From NCBI GenBank assembly GCA_014377395.1, contig JACMPS010000507.1, forward strand, positions 1 to 17,059: a stretch of 17,059 bases of DNA, read 5' to 3'. Shown in pieces: positions 13,970 to 17,059 of the stretch. The DNA comes from Chthonomonadaceae bacterium (GTDB taxonomy: Bacteria; Armatimonadota; Chthonomonadetes; Chthonomonadales; Chthonomonadaceae). Numbering within the stretch: position 1 is the first letter of the stretch; each line of letters opens with the position of its first letter. Both the position numbers and the translations under genes were made by a program. A model generated the notes under the pieces. The model was given only the letters and a program-made list of their open reading frames with translations, was not told where the DNA came from and made no database searches.

Positions 13970-15252
13970 TGCCGCCGAGCAGACTGACCGAGTCCTTGAT
14001 GCCTATGCCCCGTCTTCAATTTGCTTCCTCTCTGAGCCGACTCGTCAACACCGCTGACGCTGTGCGCGAAGCCACCGCTTCGTTGCGCCTTCAGTTGCAG
14101 GGTGCGCCCGATCTTGTCGTCGTCTTTCTCTCCAACCATCATAAGGAAAAAGCGCAGGAGATCATTGACCTGATTTTTCACGAACTGGAACCGGGAACGC
14201 TGATCGGGTGCAACGCCGAGGGGATTATCGGAGAAAGTGCCGAAATCGAGGGCGCACACGCGATCAGCCTTTTCGCGGGGGTGATGCCGGAAGTCGAACT
14301 GACCCCTTTTCATCTGGGCGAAGATATGTACGATACCCTTGAATGTGATCATGGCTATTCGGATTTGTGGGAAGAAATTGGTCTTCCCGAAGACGATAAT
14401 TTACGCTGTTTTCTGCTGTTCGGCGACCCCTATACCTGCCCGATTGTCGAGGCAATGGACGCCCTGATGACCTTCACCGAGTGGGTTCCCATTGTAGGCG
14501 GCATGGCGAGCGGGAGCGGCGGAGAAGGCGAAAACGTTTTGCTTTTGCACAAGCAGGTTTATTACGAGGGTGCGGTGGGAATGACGGTCACGGGAAATAT
14601 CGGGGTGCGAACCGTGCTGAGTCAGGGGTGTACTCCGATTGGCGAACGCGCTCTGGTCACTCGTGCGGAGAATGATGTGGTGTATTCGATTGGCGAGAAA
14701 ACCGCGCTTCAGTACGCCGAAGAGGTGTTGGAGCGGATTCCCGAAGAGGCGCAGGAACTTGCACAAAATGGACTACTCATCGGGATTGCGATGAACGAGT
14801 ATCAGGATGACTTTGATCGGGGCGATTTTGTGATCCGAAACGTATTGAGTGCCGACCCCACAACAGGTGAGATTGTGATTGGTGACATGGTGGAAGCAGG
14901 GCAAACCGTTCAATATCAGGTACGCGACGCCAAATCCGCCGACAAGGAATTACGCCGGATGTTGTTTGCAACTGCCGCGCAAGAGGCACCTGCACCCGCC
15001 GGGATTTTGCTGATCAGTTGCAACGGGCGCGGCGTCTCACTGTTCGGTGAACCTAATCACGATCTGAATTGTGTGTTGAATGCGTTCCCGGAAACGCCTC
15101 TCGCCGGAATTCATGCGTCCGGGGAACTGGGACCTGTCGGCGGACAGAACTTCATTCATGGCTTCACGGCGAGTATCTTGCTCTTTCAGCCTCTCACCGC
15201 AATTGAAACCGTTGCTGAGGGCGTCGAAGAGCGCGATTATCTGCCTGATTAA
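13969..15252 (+). CDS. FIST-domain (FIST_N + FIST_C) sensory protein
   Basis: The 427-residue protein has the two-part FIST layout. The N-terminal FIST domain spans about residues 25-235, with PDLVVVFLSNHHKEKAQEI, GCNAEGIIGES and WVPIVGGMASGSGGEGENV. The C-terminal FIST_C domain spans about 245-405, with a conserved end: LISCNGRGVSLFGEPNHDLN, ASGELGPVGGQNFIHGFTAS. FIST modules were defined as sensory domains in signal-transduction proteins and are thought to bind small ligands, perhaps amino acids. Here the protein is free-standing, with no kinase, cyclase, methyl-accepting or membrane part, so an output domain must be supplied by a partner. Its ATG shares an A with the tsaB stop (TAATG), which points to translational coupling; in-frame ATGs at 13999 and 14005 are alternatives. 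It ends 4 nt inside the convergent MFS gene. Confidence 0.9.
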   Translation: MPPSRLTESLMPMPRLQFASSLSRLVNTADAVREATASLRLQLQGAPDLVVVFLSNHHKEKAQEIIDLIFHELEPGTLIGCNAEGIIGESAEIEGAHAISLFAGVMPEVELTPFHLGEDMYDTLECDHGYSDLWEEIGLPEDDNLRCFLLFGDPYTCPIVEAMDALMTFTEWVPIVGGMASGSGGEGENVLLLHKQVYYEGAVGMTVTGNIGVRTVLSQGCTPIGERALVTRAENDVVYSIGEKTALQYAEEVLERIPEEAQELAQNGLLIGIAMNEYQDDFDRGDFVIRNVLSADPTTGEIVIGDMVEAGQTVQYQVRDAKSADKELRRMLFATAAQEAPAPAGILLISCNGRGVSLFGEPNHDLNCVLNAFPETPLAGIHASGELGPVGGQNFIHGFTASILLFQPLTAIETVAEGVEERDYLPD

Positions 15253-16499
15253 GCCTCTATTTTAGGCAACTCTTTCAGTCGCCTCATGGGGGATAAACCG
15301 AGGCAGAGAGAAGCCAGCAACATCACCCCGGCTCCAAAGATCAAGGTTGTCCGAAGTCCCTGCGACTGCCCTAACACTCCCCCAAGCAAAGCCCCCAACA
15401 AAGTAGTGCCAAGACCAAGAAACTCCAGCGTTCCGTTCATGCGCCCTTGCAATCGCTCCGGCACAAGAGCCTGACGCAAACTCACCTGATTGATTTCGTA
15501 CAACGTGTAGGCGGGATCGGTAATCAACTGATTGGCGATCAGCAAAACCACCGACCAGGCTGTGGCTCCCCTTCCCAGCGAAACCACCAACATCCCTACT
15601 CCTGCAAAAAACAGTCCGCCGACAAGGGACGGCCCAATACCGAACCGCCGTGAAATCGGAGACGCCAGCGAAGCCCCCGCCAGTGACGAAATGCCTCCCA
15701 GCGCCCAGATCATCCCCAAAATCCCCGGTGCAAACCCCAGATCACGCGACATAAACGCCACGATCACTGTTCCGATCATGCCAAATGAAAAACCGATGAG
15801 AAGAGTCGAGACCGCGAGCGAGGCGAGAAGAGGATGACCCCACACCGTCATCCATCCCTCCTTGAGTTCCGTGTAGACTCCGGTAGGGCTATCGGGCGGG
15901 GTGGGACGGGGTTCCGCTTTACGGATCACGCCGAGAAAACTTGCGGAAACCAGAAACGTGATCGCATCTATCAAAACCGCAAAGGGAGCGGACAGCGATT
16001 GAACAAGCCAGCCTCCGAGGGAAAAGGCACTGAATTCCGCCACAGAGGAGGTTGCCGTGAGTTTGCTGTTGGCTTCGATCAACGATTCGGGAGGAACAAG
16101 AAGCGGCAGATAAGAGCGATCCGCAAGATCGAAAAACAGGGTGAGCAATCCGGTTCCGAGCGTCACCCCGTACAATTGAGCGAGATTGAGTTTGCCGATT
16201 GAGGCGGTTATCGGAATACTCAAAAGAAGAAGTGCCCGCCCGATGTCCGCAAAAACCATGACGGGACGCCTGGGAAGGCGGTCAATCCAGACCCCTGCGA
16301 TCAACCCCGTCAGAAACTTTGGAAGCAAGTTGGCGATTATCAAAAGGCTCAGTTGAAACGGGGTGGCTTTCAGAAAGAGAATCGCGGTGAAGGAAAGTGC
16401 CGTCCCGCTAATCAACGAACCGAAATCGGAGACGGTTTTCGCCGTCCACAATTTTAGGAAGTTGGAGTTGCGCCACAAAGAGGAGATAGGTTGAGCCAT
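15249..16499 (-). CDS. Major facilitator superfamily transporter (EntS/MFS_3-like)
   Basis: The 416-residue product has about twelve hydrophobic segments in two halves. The N-terminus, SLWRNSNFLKLWTAKTVSDFGSLIS, is typical of the EntS-like MFS branch. The loop between helices 2 and 3 has the motif GVWIDRLPRRPVM, a form of the MFS A motif (G-x-x-x-D-R-x-x-R-R), and SYLPLLVPPESLIEANSKLTA precedes the fifth helix. The second half repeats a similar pattern (SPISRRFGIGP). Members export siderophores or drugs, or have no known substrate; no substrate can be assigned. The ATG at 16497-16499 has no clear ribosome site. The gene is convergent with the pyrF operon and overlaps the FIST stop by 4 nt, with no terminator visible between them. 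Confidence 0.88.
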   Translation of the reverse strand: MAQPISSLWRNSNFLKLWTAKTVSDFGSLISGTALSFTAILFLKATPFQLSLLIIANLLPKFLTGLIAGVWIDRLPRRPVMVFADIGRALLLLSIPITASIGKLNLAQLYGVTLGTGLLTLFFDLADRSYLPLLVPPESLIEANSKLTATSSVAEFSAFSLGGWLVQSLSAPFAVLIDAITFLVSASFLGVIRKAEPRPTPPDSPTGVYTELKEGWMTVWGHPLLASLAVSTLLIGFSFGMIGTVIVAFMSRDLGFAPGILGMIWALGGISSLAGASLASPISRRFGIGPSLVGGLFFAGVGMLVVSLGRGATAWSVVLLIANQLITDPAYTLYEINQVSLRQALVPERLQGRMNGTLEFLGLGTTLLGALLGGVLGQSQGLRTTLIFGAGVMLLASLCLGLSPMRRLKELPKIEA

Positions 16500-16836
16500 A
16501 GTGAGGTGTTGAGAAAAGTCTTGCTTGGGTTCGGCGGAATAAATGCCCTTTTAGCGGCTTCGCCAGTAGTCCTGAGGACATTAATGCCGTGAGACCACTT
16601 TTTATTTCTGACCTCGAAGACAAACTTTCTCAACACACTCTAAAACAATTATGTGAAGGCGGGATAAGTCCGGTCTCCGCAGAGAGTTTCCTGTTTTTAC
16701 AGGCGGTTGTGTTTGCTCGTGACACAGCCCTTATCGGTAAAGAACGGAATTTTGCTAAAGGGAGGTTGGAAATTCCCCTTCCCGACGCAAAAACCACCTG
16801 TGCATCGGGAAGGGAAAGCCCTCTGGCTTGAGAGAC
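16500..16836. other. 337-bp gap between the MFS gene and the PEP-CTERM gene
   Basis: No gene was supported here. A plus-strand GTG frame (16589-16831, 80 codons) has no ribosome site and no recognisable family. The gap holds an 11-bp inverted pair, GTGTTGAGAAA (16506-16516) and TTTCTCAACAC (16626-16636), of the same octamer family as 2118-2230, and a strong hairpin at 16776-16814. Confidence 0.65.
16776..16814 (-). terminator. Strong hairpin downstream of the PEP-CTERM gene, possible terminator
   Basis: CCCTTCCCGA (16776-16785) pairs perfectly with TCGGGAAGGG (16805-16814) around a 19-nt loop. It lies about 23 bp after the stop of the PEP-CTERM gene. Just before it on the minus strand is a smaller hairpin, AAGCC-AGAG-GGCTT. 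The following bases (GAATTTCC) are a poor T-tract, so termination is only possible. Confidence 0.45.
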
Positions 16837-17059
16837 TTACTTGCGGCGGCGCAGCACAAACGCCGCTCCACCCAACATTCCGAAGACCAGTGCGAAGGTT
16901 CCGGGTTCGGGGACTTCCTGTATCCGAATGACCGAGCCGAAGCCGGGAGCCACCGAATTGTTGGTGACGTAGAAAGCACGATCCGCCCCGATAGCCAGTC
17001 CACCGGGAAAAGACAAACCGTTGTAGAGCAACGTTGACACGCCCGTCAGCGGATTGATC
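16837..17059 (-). CDS. PEP-CTERM-anchored protein, ScyD/ScyE-like propeller, C-terminal fragment
   Basis: The last 73 residues are visible and the frame is open to the right edge (it begins INPLTGVSTLLYNGL), so this is the 3' end of a longer gene. GLSFPGGLAIGADRAFYVTN followed by GFGSVIRI matches the repeated beta-propeller blade of ScyD/ScyE- or NHL-like proteins (LxxPxGLAxGxDGxLYV...G.V.RI). The end is a textbook PEP-CTERM sorting signal: VPEPGTFAL, a hydrophobic helix (VFGMLGGAAFVL) and the basic tail RRRK. Such proteins are exported and then processed by an exosortase (EpsH/XrtA type), usually in bacteria that make exopolysaccharide. A GTG at 17040 is in frame but is internal to the blade and is not a believable start. 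Confidence 0.85.
   Translation of the reverse strand, partial: INPLTGVSTLLYNGLSFPGGLAIGADRAFYVTNNSVAPGFGSVIRIQEVPEPGTFALVFGMLGGAAFVLRRRK

Noticed and set aside
16589..16831. 80-codon plus-strand frame in the gap before the PEP-CTERM gene.
   Set aside because: GTG start without a ribosome site, no recognisable motif, and it runs through the hairpin at 16776-16814. Treated as chance.

Overview
The window looks like chromosomal DNA of a diderm bacterium, most likely an Armatimonadota member or a relative. The reasons are a large polytopic protein of the DUF6785/DUF6784 type, a PEP-CTERM protein that looks like the ScyD/ScyE family, a LolA-like periplasmic protein, moderate GC content, mixed ATG/GTG/TTG starts, and repeat-rich intergenic DNA. 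The lineage is inferred from gene content; no rRNA or tRNA gene was seen.

Layout, left to right. (1) 1-599, minus: 5' part of a secreted WD40-repeat protein that runs off the left edge. (2) 737-1033, minus: a ParD-like antitoxin gene with an in-frame TGA about two thirds along, a near-consensus promoter and no recognisable toxin. (3) 1112-2062, minus: a BadF/BadG/GlcNAc-kinase-type sugar kinase, divergent from (4) cinA (2315-3547). (5) pdxS (3953-4867), with no pdxT in the window. (6) Minus-strand genes: a PMT/ArnT-type membrane glycosyltransferase (5156-6781), a LolA-like lipoprotein-sorting protein (7052-7792) and an M24 Xaa-Pro peptidase (7883-9004). (7) 9239-9480, plus: a gene-free stretch with a consensus promoter, three hairpins and an intrinsic terminator, read here as an undescribed small RNA of about 207 nt. 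(8) 9547-11481, minus: the DUF6785-type membrane protein. (9) A compact plus-strand operon, pyrF-tsaE-tsaB-FIST (11957-15252), with every junction overlapping. (10) An MFS transporter (15249-16499, minus) convergent with the operon. (11) 16837-17059, minus: C-terminal end of a PEP-CTERM propeller protein cut by the right edge.

The intergenic DNA carries at least three dispersed repeat families. A 76-bp element occurs twice in opposite orientation (3670-3745 and 6880-6955) and brackets pdxS and the glycosyltransferase gene. A G/C-rich palindromic element of about 40 bp lies at 3567-3604, 6817-6853 and in degenerate form near 6963-6993; one further copy sits in frame inside the glycosyltransferase gene (5903-5943). 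A composite element with a 30-bp core lies at 4889-5097 and 11600-11850. The octamer GTGTTGAG recurs in gaps.

How the genes work together: tsaE and tsaB make two partners of the t6A tRNA-modification machinery and are co-transcribed with pyrF and a FIST sensory protein. The other genes look like independent housekeeping or envelope functions. The observations most worth a second look are the candidate small RNA, the TGA-interrupted orphan antitoxin, the in-frame repeat, and the FIST gene in the tsaE-tsaB operon.
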